A DNA stretch of 64,000 bases from Chitinophaga sp. 180180018-3. Its GTDB lineage: Bacteria; Bacteroidota; Bacteroidia; Chitinophagales; Chitinophagaceae. Every line of letters starts with the position of its first letter. The first letter of the stretch is position 1. The stretch is taken from the NCBI RefSeq assembly GCF_037893185.1, contig NZ_CP140772.1, forward strand, positions 124,001 to 188,000, written 5' to 3'. Below, in pieces: positions 1-8,617 of this stretch. A model generated the notes under the pieces. It worked only from the letters and a program-made list of their open reading frames with translations, had not been told where the DNA came from and did no database searches. The position numbers and the translations under genes were made by a program.

Positions 1-1476
1 GGTCCAGTTGCGAAGTTCATCGCAGAGGGCCGGATTGTTGAGCAGTGACTGACCATAAGAAGGGATCATTTTTTTCAATTTGATCTGCCAGGCCTCGGTT
101 TCCACATCTTCTTTGAAGCAGCGTTTCAGCAGATTGAGCATAATGGAAACTGCGGTAGACGCTCCGGGCGAAGCGCCCAACAGGGCAGCAATAGAGCCAT
201 CAGCAGCACTTACCACTTCAGTGCCGAACTCGAGTATACCTCCGTGCTCGGGATCTTTCTTAATCACCTGTACCCGTTGGCCTGCTATTTCCAGTTCCCA
301 GTCTTCCATCCGGGCTTCAGGGAAATATTCTCTCAATGCTTCCAGGCGATCTTCCGGTTTTTGACGTACCTGGGCAATCAGGTATTTCGTCAGGGGAATA
401 TTATCAAGACCGGCAGAAACCATTGGCCGGATGTTGTTCACTTTAATAGACAGCGGCAGATCCATGAAGGAACCGTTTTTCAGGAACTTGGTAGAAAAAC
501 CGGCATATGGCCCAAAAAGCAACGCACGTTGTCCGTCGATCATGCGGGTATCCAGGTGGGGCACCGACATGGGAGGAGCGCCCACAGAGGCTTTTCCGTA
601 TACTTTGGCCTGATGTTGTGCAATGATTTCGGGATTGGTGCAACGCAGCCATTGGCCGCTTACCGGGAAACCACCGAAACCTTTTCCTTCAGGAATGTCT
701 GATTTTTCGAGTAATGGCAGGGAACCACCGCCTGCGCCTATAAATACAAAGCTGGCGTTAATGTTTTCCTTTTCGCGGGTGTCGCGGTTCTTTACCTTCA
801 ACAACCAGGTACCGTCGTCCTGTTTCTTGAGATCACGTACATCATAATTGAAGTGCATGGATACGCCATCCAGTTTCTGAAGATGGTTGAACAGCGCGCG
901 GGTCAGTGCACCGAAATTCACGTCGGTACCCAGTTCCATGCGGGTTGCAGCTACTTTCTGGGAAGCTTCGCGGCCTTTCATCACCAATGGTATCCAGTTT
1001 TCCAGTTGTGCATGGTCTTCGGAATACTCCATGGATTTGAAAAGATGGCACTGTTGCAATGCCTTGTAGCGCTTTTTCAGATAATCCACATTGTCTTCTC
1101 CCCAAACAAAACTCATATGAGGAATGCTTTGAATGAAGCGCTCAGGATCCGAAATGATGTTATTGTCTACCAGATAGGCCCAGAATTGGCGGGATACTTC
1201 AAATTGCTCTGCAATGTTCACCGCTTTCTTGATATCTACTGACCCATCAGGTTTTTGTGGTGTATAATTCAATTCGCAAAATGCGGAGTGGCCGGTACCT
1301 GCATTGTTCCATGCGTCGGAACTCTCAGCAGCAGCCACATCCAGTCGTTCATATATTGCTATGGTTAACTCAGGCTCCAGCTCTTTCAAAAGCATTCCAA
1401 GAGTGGCGCTCATAATCCCGGCGCCGATTAAAACCACATCCGGACCTGTTCCAGCCGTACTTTTGCTTCTAAACAT
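1..1476 (-). CDS. mqo: Malate:quinone oxidoreductase, C-terminus cut by window edge
   Basis: The reverse strand reads without a stop from an ATG at 1476 to base 1, giving 492 codons that match malate:quinone oxidoreductase closely. This FAD-dependent peripheral membrane enzyme oxidises malate to oxaloacetate and passes electrons to the quinone pool. The N-terminal dinucleotide-binding loop reads [14 protein letters not shown], followed by the family-typical stretches [21 protein letters not shown] and [12 protein letters not shown]. The usual family length is about 500 residues, so only a few C-terminal residues are missing. A TAACTTTG box lies 23 bases upstream of the start. The gene stands alone and is divergent from the phosphoesterase at 1691. 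Confidence 0.95.
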   Translation of the reverse strand, partial: MFRSKSTAGTGPDVVLIGAGIMSATLGMLLKELEPELTIAIYERLDVAAAESSDAWNNAGTGHSAFCELNYTPQKPDGSVDIKKAVNIAEQFEVSRQFWAYLVDNNIISDPERFIQSIPHMSFVWGEDNVDYLKKRYKALQQCHLFKSMEYSEDHAQLENWIPLVMKGREASQKVAATRMELGTDVNFGALTRALFNHLQKLDGVSMHFNYDVRDLKKQDDGTWLLKVKNRDTREKENINASFVFIGAGGGSLPLLEKSDIPEGKGFGGFPVSGQWLRCTNPEIIAQHQAKVYGKASVGAPPMSVPHLDTRMIDGQRALLFGPYAGFSTKFLKNGSFMDLPLSIKVNNIRPMVSAGLDNIPLTKYLIAQVRQKPEDRLEALREYFPEARMEDWELEIAGQRVQVIKKDPEHGGILEFGTEVVSAADGSIAALLGASPGASTAVSIMLNLLKRCFKEDVETEAWQIKLKKMIPSYGQSLLNNPALCDELRNWT

Positions 1477-1498
1477 AACCCCATTTTTATTCGAGGTG

Positions 1499-1506
1499 CA
1501 AAGTTA
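1499..1506 (-). promoter_or_regulatory. Candidate -7 box for mqo
   Basis: The reverse strand reads TAACTTTG, matching the Bacteroidota -7 consensus TAnnTTTG. It would give a leader of roughly 15 bases before the mqo ATG. I see no clear TTG -33 element at 19 bases. Confidence 0.5.
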
Positions 1507-1690
1507 CAATCAAAACATTTATGCAGGTAGGAGAAAATGGTCCTTTGGGACACAATTAACAATATTATTACAATTCTTTCTGAACGGATTGAAAGTTTTG
1601 AATTCATGGATTCTTATATATAATTTTATCTTTTAGTTAAGCATCTGGCACTGAAATAATTGACAGCCTTGAAAATGTACTTTTACTCCT

Positions 1691-2527
1691 ATGATGAACA
1701 GAAGAACTTTCCTGAGAGGAGTGTCTGCAGCAGTGGCAATTTCCGCCGCCGGAAAAATAGCCACCGCCGTTACTCCCCGGCACTTTAGCCGCAAAACCGT
1801 ATTCCGTTTTGCTGTTGGATCCGACCTGCACTACGGAGAACCTAAAACCCAGTATGATCAGTTTTTCCAGGATCTGCAGTCGGCCTTTCACCAGTTTGAG
1901 CGGCAGCATCCCTGCGAGTTCTTTGTATTCAACGGCGATATCTTTCATAACGACCCGGCACTGCTGCCCACAGCTGCGGCTAAGCTGAAAACGCTGCACC
2001 CGAAACTGCTGGTGACCCACGGTAACCACGATATGGTAAACGCCGCTACCTGGGAACAGGCCTGGGGCATGCCGCTGAACCACGATGTAGTGATCGGAGA
2101 TCATGTTATCCTCCTTGGCAATACGGCCGACGACAAAGGAAAATATATCTGCCCGGATGTGGAATGGTTCGCCGCCAAACTGGAACAATACAGGAATGCC
2201 AAAAATATTTTCATTTTCCTTCATATAACACCCGTTAAATGGACCGATAACGGACTGGATTGCGCATCATTCCAGGAACTGATCAGGAAGTATCCTAATA
2301 TCAGAGCAGTATTTAACGGTCATGACCATGACCAGGACGGGGTGAAAATGATGGAAAATTCCAAAATACCCTTCCTTTTCGATGGCCACGCCGGTGGCAG
2401 CTGGGGCGTGGGCTACCACGGATTCAGAGTGGTGGAGCTCAAAGACGATGGCAGTTTACTTTCTTATATCATGAATCCATTGAGTAAACAGGATGAAAGA
2501 ACCTTTGAGAGAATTACGAATTCGTAA
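1691..2527 (+). CDS. Tat-exported calcineurin-like metallophosphoesterase
   Basis: A 278-residue protein with all metallophosphoesterase blocks in order: GSDLHYGE near residue 43 (Asp45 and His47), NGDIFHN near 81, GNHD at 111-114, and GHDHDQDG in the C-terminal half. The N-terminus has a twin-arginine type signal (NRRTFLRG followed by an Ala-rich segment), so the folded enzyme is probably exported by Tat. The family hydrolyses phosphomono- or diesters using two metals; the substrate cannot be told from sequence. A second Tat-linked phosphoesterase of a different subfamily lies at 57326-58540. The stop codon falls inside a palindrome shared with the convergent permease gene. Confidence 0.85.
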   Translation: MMNRRTFLRGVSAAVAISAAGKIATAVTPRHFSRKTVFRFAVGSDLHYGEPKTQYDQFFQDLQSAFHQFERQHPCEFFVFNGDIFHNDPALLPTAAAKLKTLHPKLLVTHGNHDMVNAATWEQAWGMPLNHDVVIGDHVILLGNTADDKGKYICPDVEWFAAKLEQYRNAKNIFIFLHITPVKWTDNGLDCASFQELIRKYPNIRAVFNGHDHDQDGVKMMENSKIPFLFDGHAGGSWGVGYHGFRVVELKDDGSLLSYIMNPLSKQDERTFERITNS

Positions 2528-2532
2528 TTCTC
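2509..2532. repeat. 24-base perfect palindrome over two convergent stop codons
   Basis: Bases 2509-2520 and 2521-2532 are exact reverse complements with no spacer. The palindrome covers the stop of the phosphoesterase and touches the stop of the convergent permease. The core GAATTACGAATT recurs in the long hairpin at 33341-33460. A role as a bidirectional terminator is inference. Confidence 0.7.
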
Positions 2533-4898
2533 TATTCTGCTTTCAAACTCTTCACAGGGTTGGTCAGTGCAGCTTTGACTGACTGGAAACTGATAGTGAG
2601 CAGGGCGAGCAGGACAGTGGAGGCCCCGGCGATGATATAAATTCCTACGCCTACCTGTGCACTATACGCAAAACCTTTGAGCCACTGCACGGTTGCCCAC
2701 CACGCCAGCGGTATTGAAATGGCAATAGCCGCTATTACCAGTTTAATGAAGTCTTTTGTAAGCATGATGACAATAGTGCCTACGGTAGCCCCCAGTACTT
2801 TCCTTATGCCGATCTCTTTATTTCTTCGTTGAGCCGTAAAGGTGGCCAGGCCGAATAGCCCCAGGCAGGATATCAGGATTGCCAGGCCGGCAAAATACCG
2901 TGATAATGCGGAGATCTGATTTTCTGCTGTATATGATTCCCGGTAATTGTCATCAAGGAATTGATAGTCGAAAGAGAATCCCGGATTCAGCTGCTGATAC
3001 AGCAACCGCAATTGAGCAACGACTCGTCGCTCCATACCCACTTCAGTTTTGATCATAAACCGATAAGTGCGATCGGGGGCCAGTACGAAGAACAGGGGCT
3101 TTACCTTTTCATAGAGCGATTGAAAGTTGAAGTCCCTGACAACCCCCACTATCTCCATATTGGCTCCTTGTACCTGTACTCTTTTCCCAATGGGATCTTT
3201 CAAACCCATAAAGCGGATCGCCGCTTCATTGAAGATCACCTTTGAACTATCTGCACCATAGCTGCGCGAGAAGGATCTGCCATCTTTCAGCTTCACATCG
3301 AGGGTTTCCAGCATATCAAAATCTACCGGTACCTGCTCAAATTCTGTTCTGTCACCAGGTGCCTTACCTTCCCAGTAAACGCCACTGGTACCGCTGCTAT
3401 GCCCGGTAAGACTGTGCGCAATATCAGATGCACTTTTCACTCCGGGTATATTTCGTACCTGTGTGAGGAAAGCTTCCTGCTGTTGCTGATCCTCCAGCGC
3501 CCCTTCTTTATAAAATGTAATAATCTGATCCCTGGTATAGCCCAGGTTTTTTTGTTGTATGAAGTTGATCTGTTTCTGTATGACCAGCACTGCAACAATC
3601 AGTACAATAGATACCGTAAATTGAAAAATTACTAATCCTTTCCGAGCCAGCAGCTCGCCCAAAGATCCGGTGAGCCTGCCTTTTAATGCAGTTATCGGTT
3701 TGAAGCCAGATAGGTACAAGGCGGGATAACTACCCGCTAGTAATCCGGTTAACAGGGTGATGAGGAGAACCGGTACAATAATACCGCTGGCGATTTGTAA
3801 GCTAAGTTGCTTACTGGTGATTGCATTAAAAGCAGGCAGGAACAACGCTACTAATATCACGGCAAACAGGAGAGAGATGAAAGCCATCATGACCGACTCA
3901 CTCAGGTACTGCAGAATAAGCATGCCGCGGCCGGCGCCTATTGCTTTTTTGATACCCACTTCTTTCGCCCGGCTGCCAGCTTTTGCGGTCGACAGGTTCA
4001 TGAAATTAATACAGGCTACCGCCAGAATAAAAAGTGCAATGAGTGAAAACAGATGTACATAATCTATCCTTCCGCCTACCTGAACGCCATTGCTATAGCG
4101 GCCATACAGGTACCGGTCAGAATAATGTGTTATAAATGGGGTACGATAAGCGATCTCATCTTTTGTTTTGAGCTTGATATAGTTGGCTATCCTGGCATTG
4201 AACCTGTTGATGTTGGTACCTGGTTTCAGCAGCAGGTAAGTACGGCAAAACGTGGCTCCCCAGTTATCGGTGTTGTTCCGGGCTTCTGAATAATCCATTA
4301 TAGGAGCTACGAAATCGAACCGGTTGGATGAATTGGTCCCCGGTGCTTCAAACACACCAGCAACTGTGTATGGCTGCTTATGCATCATCATCACTGTTTT
4401 GCCCATCGCATTACTGGTACTGCCGAATAATTTTATGGCCAGCTCATCTGTCAGTACAATGGTTTTGCTGCCGGTCAGCACCTGGTCGGCATTTCCGAGG
4501 ATCAGGCGGTAGGAGAAGATTTTGAAAAAATCCCTGCTGGCATACCGGCCCTCGGCCCTTATATTTTTTTCGTTATTAAAAGAGAGGGTAACATCACCTT
4601 CTGCTGTTGTGTTAACGGCATATTCCACTTCCGGCATATCCTTCGCCAGTGCATCGGCCATCGGAATAGGAGAAGATGGGGATGTCCAGATGCCGCTGGC
4701 CTGCACACGGTTCTCCATCACCTGGTAAAGCTGCGCATCATTTTTATGGAACTTATCAATGTGCAATTCATCATTTACCCATAAGTAAATCAGTAATGCG
4801 CAGGCCAGCCCTGTAGATAAACCAATCAGGTTGAGGAAAGTGAAGCGGCGGTCTTTCATCAGATTACGCCAGGCAGTGTAGCAATAACTCCGAAACAT
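2532..4898 (-). CDS. FtsX/MacB-type ABC transporter permease
   Basis: The 788-residue product has the duplicated layout of large Bacteroidota MacB-type permeases: an N-terminal TM helix after MKDRRFTFLNLIGL, a periplasmic core domain, three TM helices near residues 290-430, a second TM and core domain, and three C-terminal helices. The signature RNKEIGIRKVLGAT precedes the last membrane block, and an earlier copy reads RAKEVGIKKAIGAG. Such permeases act with a separate MacB-like ATPase in lipoprotein or peptide handling; no ATPase is adjacent. The reading frame is open from 4943, but I chose the ATG at 4898 because MFRSYCYTAWRNLMKDRRF is the usual family N-terminus. Confidence 0.9.
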   Translation of the reverse strand: MFRSYCYTAWRNLMKDRRFTFLNLIGLSTGLACALLIYLWVNDELHIDKFHKNDAQLYQVMENRVQASGIWTSPSSPIPMADALAKDMPEVEYAVNTTAEGDVTLSFNNEKNIRAEGRYASRDFFKIFSYRLILGNADQVLTGSKTIVLTDELAIKLFGSTSNAMGKTVMMMHKQPYTVAGVFEAPGTNSSNRFDFVAPIMDYSEARNNTDNWGATFCRTYLLLKPGTNINRFNARIANYIKLKTKDEIAYRTPFITHYSDRYLYGRYSNGVQVGGRIDYVHLFSLIALFILAVACINFMNLSTAKAGSRAKEVGIKKAIGAGRGMLILQYLSESVMMAFISLLFAVILVALFLPAFNAITSKQLSLQIASGIIVPVLLITLLTGLLAGSYPALYLSGFKPITALKGRLTGSLGELLARKGLVIFQFTVSIVLIVAVLVIQKQINFIQQKNLGYTRDQIITFYKEGALEDQQQQEAFLTQVRNIPGVKSASDIAHSLTGHSSGTSGVYWEGKAPGDRTEFEQVPVDFDMLETLDVKLKDGRSFSRSYGADSSKVIFNEAAIRFMGLKDPIGKRVQVQGANMEIVGVVRDFNFQSLYEKVKPLFFVLAPDRTYRFMIKTEVGMERRVVAQLRLLYQQLNPGFSFDYQFLDDNYRESYTAENQISALSRYFAGLAILISCLGLFGLATFTAQRRNKEIGIRKVLGATVGTIVIMLTKDFIKLVIAAIAISIPLAWWATVQWLKGFAYSAQVGVGIYIIAGASTVLLALLTISFQSVKAALTNPVKSLKAE

Positions 4899-5046
4899 AG
4901 TAAAGGTATTGTTGCCAGGGCGACAAAGGCGATGCCACCACATTCCATCTCTGTCAGCCAGTATAATAAATATTATTTATTTACTTATGTGTCCGCTTTT
5001 AATACAGCTGTTGTTCACTTGCGAAGCAGTGGTAATTTGATGAAGT

Positions 5047-5433
5047 TTAGTCTTTGTAGAAATCGATCAGCGACCCGAAATATTGATTGTTCCATCCTGC
5101 TACCATATCTTCATAAGCTTCATCAGGTATATTGGTATGCCTTAGTTCTACATCGGTGCCTTTAGGGGAGGCGTGTAAAATAATAGTAACGATGGAAGGG
5201 GTTTCATCTTCGTCATCTCCAAAATACCATTGCTGTACAATTTTCTTCCCCGTTTCAAATTCCAGGTTCCTGCCAACGATACTATCTTCCCAAAGAGAGA
5301 ATTCAGAACCGGGTACGGTCGACATTTCAGCTACATCTCCCGTCCACAGCTGTATAGTGGCCGGGTTGGTAAGCGCTGCATAAACTTCTTCAGGAGCAGC
5401 GTTCAGGATAAAGTGTTTTTTATAATCTTTCAT
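5047..5433 (-). CDS. SRPBCC/AHSA1-type START-like domain protein
   Basis: A 128-residue single-domain protein. The N-terminus (KKHFILNAAPEEVYAALTNP, then IQLWTGD) is typical of the SRPBCC superfamily of activator-of-Hsp90-ATPase-like proteins, which form a helix-grip fold with a hydrophobic pocket. It ends with a conserved Trp near the C-terminal helix (AGWNNQYFGSLIDF). No catalytic residues can be assigned and the ligand is unknown. It is divergently arranged with the VOC gene at 5492, leaving under 60 bases between the starts, so the two may share a control region. Confidence 0.8.
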   Translation of the reverse strand: MKDYKKHFILNAAPEEVYAALTNPATIQLWTGDVAEMSTVPGSEFSLWEDSIVGRNLEFETGKKIVQQWYFGDDEDETPSIVTIILHASPKGTDVELRHTNIPDEAYEDMVAGWNNQYFGSLIDFYKD

Positions 5434-5491
5434 GCGGCCAAAGCTACTGAATTGGCGAATTATTAGTTACTTTCCTGTAAAATTTGAGCGT

Positions 5492-5860
5492 ATGCAATTC
5501 ACCAAACTGATCCCGACTATTTTCTACGCTGATATGGAGGTAGCTTTGCAGTTATTTGTGGATACACTCGGTTTTACAATCGCCTACCGGGATGATAAAG
5601 GAGAGCAGCCATTTTGTATCATCAAGCACGACACACTCACGATACACCTCGTCGAGAGCCCGGAATGGGCTGTAAAAGACCGGCCGGAAATAAGGCTGGA
5701 AACAGATGATATAGCAGCGGTACATGCGATGGTGAAGGGAAGTCATCCTGAATTACTGCATCCTAATTTACCCGAGGTCAGGCTGCAACCCTGGGGCTGG
5801 CACGAGTTTGCACTGCTGGATAGAGAAAATGTATCAGTAGTAGTACAGCAACAGGCCTGA
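5492..5860 (+). CDS. VOC family (glyoxalase/bleomycin-resistance-like) protein
   Basis: The 122-residue product has the vicinal oxygen chelate pattern: a start with KLIPTIFYADMEVALQLFVDTLGF, a central HLVES segment, and an end in LRLQPWGWHEFALLDRENV-like sequence. VOC proteins bind a metal between two beta-alpha-beta-beta-beta modules and act as lyases, dioxygenases or resistance binders; specificity cannot be inferred here. The open frame begins at 5432, but the ATG at 5492 gives the standard N-terminus and avoids overlap with the divergent SRPBCC gene. Confidence 0.8.
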   Translation: MQFTKLIPTIFYADMEVALQLFVDTLGFTIAYRDDKGEQPFCIIKHDTLTIHLVESPEWAVKDRPEIRLETDDIAAVHAMVKGSHPELLHPNLPEVRLQPWGWHEFALLDRENVSVVVQQQA

Positions 5861-5892
5861 CCGCGCTTATTTCCGGGCATAACCTATCCATA

Positions 5893-5917
5893 AGCATATG
5901 CATCATATTCATATGCT
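5893..5917. promoter_or_regulatory. Inverted repeat upstream of GH9 gene, possible operator
   Basis: AGCATATG (5893-5900) and CATATGCT (5910-5917) are perfect inverted arms around a 9-base AT-rich spacer, about 80 bases before the GH9 start. The spacing of roughly 17 bases centre to centre fits a dimeric regulator site. No regulator gene is adjacent. Confidence 0.4.
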
Positions 5918-5996
5918 ACCACTAAATAATTTCCTAAATCGTTTTTTTAAGGTATTTTTATTCATTGCTCTATTCATCTCAACCTGGATAGTAAAT

Positions 5997-8468
5997 ATGA
6001 GAAAAACCTGTTTGTTTACTGTATACCTGTTTTGTTCATTGTTGCTATGCCTGAATACCCATGCTCAGTCTGCCTGGATACGTGTTAATCAGCTGGGATA
6101 TCTGCCCGAAGGAATAAAAGTAGCGGTATGGGGAGGAAAAGACATTCAACAACCGGCCTCTTTCGAATTAGTGGACGCCACCACCGGAAAAACTGTTTTC
6201 ATTACCGGCACAGGTAAGCATTTCGGTGCATATGGTCCGTTCAGTCAGAGCTGCCGGCTGGACTTCAGCGTGTTTAAATCTACCGGAAAATATTACCTGA
6301 AAGCAGGCAATACCGTTTCTCCGGAATTTCGTATAGGCGATAACGTTTATGCAGGTACGCCGGATTTCCTGTTACGTTATCTGCGTCAGCAAAGAAGCGG
6401 TTTTAATCCATTCCTGAAAGATTCATGTCATACCCGTGACGGCTATACGATGTATGGACCAATGCCCGACAGTACGCATATTGATGTGGTTGGTGGCTGG
6501 CATGATGCCAGCGATTATCTGCAATATGTGACCACCTCTGCCAATGCCACTTTTCATTTACTGGCTGCCTGCCGCGATTTTCCGGAAGTATTTGCAGATA
6601 AGTATGCCGCTAACGGGTTACCTGGCGCCAATCATATCAGGGATGTGCTGGATGAAGCACGATGGGGGCTCGACTGGCTGTTGAAAATGCATCCGGGTGA
6701 AAACCTGATGTTTAACCAGATTGCAGACGACAGAGATCATCACGGAATGCGCCTGCCGGGAGAGGATAACTTCTATGGAAAAGGGTTTGAACGGCCTGTA
6801 TATTTCTGTACCGGAAAGCCACAGGGACTGGGGAAATACAAGAATAAAACTACCGGTGTAGCATCTACTGCTGGTAAATTTTCCAGCGCCTTTGCATTGG
6901 GGGCCGGTTTATTTGCACTAACGGATAGCGACTACTCGAAGAAGCTGGCAGAAAGGGCATTGTCTGCCTGGAAAATGGGAGTGGCTCAGCCAGGTGTTTG
7001 CCAGACGGCGTCGGTATTGTCGCCCTACATTTATGCGGAAGATAATTGGACAGATGACATGGAACTGGCGGCCGCCGCGATGTACCATATGACCAGCGAT
7101 GTTACTTACCGCAACGCTGCGTTCCGCTATGCAGAACAGGAAAAAGTTACACCCTGGTTGGGTGCTGATACGGCTAATCATTACCAGTGGTATCCGTTTA
7201 TTAATCTTGGCCACTACGCGTTAGCGAAGCAAACTACCGGCGCTGAAAAAGCAGCACTGACCGGTTATTACCGGGAAGGAATTGAAAGAGTATGGTCAAA
7301 AGCGCAACACAATGCTTTTTACAGGGGAATACCATTTATATGGTGTAGTAATAACCTGACAGCGGCATTTGCCATTCAATGCTATTGGTACCGGCAATTA
7401 ACAGGTAAAGATACCTACGCCGTCTTAGAGCAATCCAATATCGACTGGCTTTTTGGTTGCAATCCCTGGGGAACCAGTATGGTATGCGGTCTGCCAGGAA
7501 ACGGAGATGCGCCGTCGGACCCGCATTCAGCGTTCTCCGTGATCGGCCATTATCCGGTGGATGGAGGGCTGGTAGATGGACCTGTGTATACGAATATCTA
7601 TAAGAACCTCATTGGGATACATTTGTCGGCCCCGGACGAATATGAAACATTTCAAAGTAACCTGGCGGTGTATCATGATGATGCCGGCGATTACAGCACC
7701 AATGAACCAACGATGGATGGAACAGCATCACTGGTATACCTGCTGGCAGCCAAAGCGCACGAGGGAACCGGCGGACGAACTTATGATCATGGTGGAATTG
7801 CGAGGGGAGATAGTACCCACCGGCGGCTTACGCTGGTTTTTACGGGAGATGAATTTGCAGACGGCGGCGCTGTAATACGGAATGTGCTGCATGTACAGCG
7901 GGTGCCGGCGGCTTTCTTTTTTACGGGGAAGTTTTACAGGAATCCTGCCCATCGGCGGTTGGTTAAACAGCTGAAAGCAGACGGTCATTACCTGGGTTCG
8001 CACGGCGATCAGCACCTGCTGTATTGCGACTGGAATAACCGCGACAGCCTGCTGGTAACCCGTGAGCAGTTCCTGGCTGATCTGGATGCGGGGTACGCCA
8101 GCGGACATCTTACAAAAAAAAGTGCACCGTGGTTTTTACCGGCTTATGAGTGGTATAACGACAGTATCGCCAGCTGGGCTGCAGCTGCGGGAACGCGGCT
8201 GGTGAATTTTACGCCTGGTACCCGCTCCAATGCGGATTACACATTTCCGGAAATGGGAAAACGGTATAAGTCGGCCGCAGAGATCTACGAGTCAGTGTTG
8301 CAGTATGAAGCCACGCATCCGGGCGGATTGAACGGGTTTCTGCTGCTGATGCACATCGGCACAGATCCCCGCAGAACAGATAAATTATATTCTAAACTTT
8401 CTTCTCTGATAACTGTTCTTAAAGCAAGGGGTTATCAGTTTAGCACAATTGAGCAGACGCTGAAGTAA
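5997..8468 (+). CDS. Secreted GH9 glycosidase fused to polysaccharide deacetylase (CE4-like)
   Basis: The 823-residue protein starts with a signal peptide (MRKTCLFTVYLFCSLLLCLNTHAQ). Next comes an Ig-like domain typical of GH9 (WIRVNQLGYLPEG) and a GH9 catalytic domain to about residue 590. GGWHDASDY holds the paired Asp residues (about 170 and 173) and STNEPTMDG holds the likely general acid Glu (about 570). A C-terminal NodB/CE4-like domain begins near 610 (LTLVFTGDEF, SHGDQH, LLLMHIGTDPRRTD). In the CE4 first motif the usual DD pair reads GD, so the canonical catalytic base is absent while a metal-type Asp and the His pair remain. The ATG at 5997 was chosen over the frame opening at 5898 because it gives a proper signal peptide. 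It precedes a SusC/SusD pair, implying joint glycan processing and uptake. Confidence 0.88.
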   Translation: MRKTCLFTVYLFCSLLLCLNTHAQSAWIRVNQLGYLPEGIKVAVWGGKDIQQPASFELVDATTGKTVFITGTGKHFGAYGPFSQSCRLDFSVFKSTGKYYLKAGNTVSPEFRIGDNVYAGTPDFLLRYLRQQRSGFNPFLKDSCHTRDGYTMYGPMPDSTHIDVVGGWHDASDYLQYVTTSANATFHLLAACRDFPEVFADKYAANGLPGANHIRDVLDEARWGLDWLLKMHPGENLMFNQIADDRDHHGMRLPGEDNFYGKGFERPVYFCTGKPQGLGKYKNKTTGVASTAGKFSSAFALGAGLFALTDSDYSKKLAERALSAWKMGVAQPGVCQTASVLSPYIYAEDNWTDDMELAAAAMYHMTSDVTYRNAAFRYAEQEKVTPWLGADTANHYQWYPFINLGHYALAKQTTGAEKAALTGYYREGIERVWSKAQHNAFYRGIPFIWCSNNLTAAFAIQCYWYRQLTGKDTYAVLEQSNIDWLFGCNPWGTSMVCGLPGNGDAPSDPHSAFSVIGHYPVDGGLVDGPVYTNIYKNLIGIHLSAPDEYETFQSNLAVYHDDAGDYSTNEPTMDGTASLVYLLAAKAHEGTGGRTYDHGGIARGDSTHRRLTLVFTGDEFADGGAVIRNVLHVQRVPAAFFFTGKFYRNPAHRRLVKQLKADGHYLGSHGDQHLLYCDWNNRDSLLVTREQFLADLDAGYASGHLTKKSAPWFLPAYEWYNDSIASWAAAAGTRLVNFTPGTRSNADYTFPEMGKRYKSAAEIYESVLQYEATHPGGLNGFLLLMHIGTDPRRTDKLYSKLSSLITVLKARGYQFSTIEQTLK

Positions 8469-8617
8469 GGGGTGTCATCAAATAAGCGATTCGGATAAAG
8501 TTTACAACAAATAACCAAAATTAGCCTGTCAACCAAAATCAATCGTCACTTGTCATGCCATCTAACTAATCAGAAGTCTGCATAGTACCAGAATTTAAAC
8601 GCAATTAAAACATTTCT

